In this document: piece by piece, positions 63,086-64,000 of the stretch | How positions within the stretch are numbered: position 1 is the first letter of the stretch | How the letters are laid out: each line of letters opens with the position of its first letter | Assembly (NCBI RefSeq): GCF_015689335.1 | Contig: NZ_CP065053.1 | Span: 496,001-560,000, forward strand | Source: Massilia antarctica | Lineage (GTDB): Bacteria; Pseudomonadota; Gammaproteobacteria; Burkholderiales; Burkholderiaceae_D | Length of the DNA stretch: 64,000 nt | Direction of reading: 5' to 3' | Notes under the pieces: generated by a model | Told to the model about the DNA's origin: nothing | What the model saw: the letters and a program-made list of their open reading frames with translations, nothing else | Databases searched by the model: none | Program-made: the position numbers and the translations under genes

Positions 63086-64000
63086 CTAGCTGGCCGGTAC
63101 CGGCACCGGCACCGGCAGCATGCGCTCGGTGGCGTAGCGCAGTACGTCCTTGTACATGGCGCCGGCGTCGTGGTACAGCAGCAGGATGTCGGTGCCGGCC
63201 GGATCGCGGTACATATACGTCTTGAGCTGCTCGAGCTGCGCCGGCGAAAGCCGGTCGCCATTGTTCGTCGCGAACTGCTCGACCTCACGGTAGTAGCGCG
63301 AATACCAGGGCGAGATCTTCGAGCCGAAGGAATCGGAAATGATCAGCAGGCGGCGCGCCGGCGCTTGCGGATTGCTGAAACGGCTCACGTCGCGCAGCAG
63401 CTTGCCCGCCTCCACCTCTGGAAAACAGCTCTCCCCCCAGCAGCCCTTCACGTGCGATCCTTCCAGGTCCGGTTCCACCGTCTCGCTTTGCAGCGGCACG
63501 CCGTCGAACAGATGCGACACGTCCGAATACTCCAGGTGCTTCTTGATCCGCAGCGGCGGCGCCTGGTCGAGCGGGCGTTGCCAGAAAGTGCTCAGGCTCA
63601 GGCGCGCGATCTGGTCGAGTCCCTCGCCGGTCCAGTGGAACCAGGTTTTCGGAAACAGGGTCGCGCTCTTCTTGATCTCGCGCGCCTGCTCGAGCGGGAA
63701 CAGGATCGAGGCCGCCGCCGTGGCATTGAGCGTGTGCGAGGCCAGCATGGTCCTGACCGGCGTGTCGCTGCCCATGCAGCGCGGCGCCAGCCAGCGCGGC
63801 AAGTCTTCCGGATAAACCACCGGGGACGATGGCGCGATCAAGAGCTTGGGCGCCAGCCCGGCCGCCCGGTAGGAATCGAACAGCTGGTTGATGTAGGGCG
63901 CGATTTTCGGATTGAGCACCGCGCCGGCGCAAGTGGCCCGGATGGCCTGAAACGGCAGCTCGTCGGGACCGTGGGCGGCCAGGAAGTAGCGTCCATTGCG
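63086..64000 (-). CDS. SGNH/AlgX-like periplasmic protein (partial at window end)
   Basis: The frame runs off the right edge, so the N-terminus is missing; about 304 residues are visible. The first visible part, NGRYFLAAHGPDELPF, continues in frame through GTG at 63919, so that GTG is internal rather than the start. Later, ARRLLIISDSFGSKISPWYS has the SDSF nucleophile block of SGNH hydrolase-like proteins, and DILLLYHDAGAMYKD lies near the end. Similar architecture occurs in AlgX/AlgJ and DHHW proteins that acetylate or bind polysaccharide. It is convergent with the large glycosyltransferase gene, 21 bp away, and is likely part of the same cluster. Confidence 0.7.
   Translation of the reverse strand, partial: RNGRYFLAAHGPDELPFQAIRATCAGAVLNPKIAPYINQLFDSYRAAGLAPKLLIAPSSPVVYPEDLPRWLAPRCMGSDTPVRTMLASHTLNATAAASILFPLEQAREIKKSATLFPKTWFHWTGEGLDQIARLSLSTFWQRPLDQAPPLRIKKHLEYSDVSHLFDGVPLQSETVEPDLEGSHVKGCWGESCFPEVEAGKLLRDVSRFSNPQAPARRLLIISDSFGSKISPWYSRYYREVEQFATNNGDRLSPAQLEQLKTYMYRDPAGTDILLLYHDAGAMYKDVLRYATERMLPVPVPVPAS

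Overview
The window looks like a chromosomal segment of a GC-rich betaproteobacterium, most probably an Oxalobacteraceae member of the Massilia/Duganella/Janthinobacterium type. The evidence is the purD-hemF-nadD-rsfS-rlmH-maf-rng housekeeping run, a VPEP C-terminal sorting protein, an NAD-dependent molybdo/tungsto formate dehydrogenase, and large envelope and exopolysaccharide gene clusters. This assignment is inferred from gene content; no marker gene search was possible. I saw no rRNA, tRNA or CRISPR array.

Layout. 1-5347 (+): end of purD, then a tight housekeeping operon hemF-nadD-rsfS-rlmH-maf-rng. 5580-7816: a PEP-CTERM protein and three small minus-strand genes. 7864-15367 (-): an overlapping operon for an NAD-linked formate dehydrogenase (fused gamma/beta subunit, alpha subunit, FdhD) followed directly by a tungstate-type ABC transporter. 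15450-22633: an LPS core/lipid A region (heptosyltransferase, msbA, then divergent O-antigen ligase and three family 2 glycosyltransferases). 22648-26202 (-): dnaE. 26395-30985 (-): two tandem paralogous secreted lyase-like proteins with LamG domains. 31224-33629: trhO convergent with a bifunctional mannose-1-phosphate guanylyltransferase.

33758-49790 is the most interesting part. A type I secretion system (ATPase, HlyD-type adaptor, TolC-type channel) lies next to a 1,414-residue DUF4214/RTX-type protein that looks like an S-layer or giant surface protein. Next come a FecR-domain protein and a divergent operon: CHASE2 adenylate cyclase, TPR/beta-barrel protein, VanZ-like protein and a Crp-type regulator. 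CRP-like operators lie upstream of the RTX gene, upstream of the secretion operon (both exact TGTGA-N6-TCACA) and between fecR and the cyclase (9 of 10 positions). Two of them sit about 35 bp from a plausible -10 element. I infer a local circuit in which an envelope-sensing cyclase and its own cAMP receptor control surface-protein production and export.

49787-50178 is a non-coding element with 15-bp perfect terminal inverted repeats whose outer CTAG supplies the stop codon of the crp-like gene. From 50414 to the window end is a surface polysaccharide cluster: AlgX-like and MBOAT O-acetylation proteins, APS kinase with a small overlapping partner, an acyltransferase, a Wzm/Wzt exporter, a coiled-coil methyltransferase, a three-domain glycosyltransferase, and a truncated SGNH-type gene.
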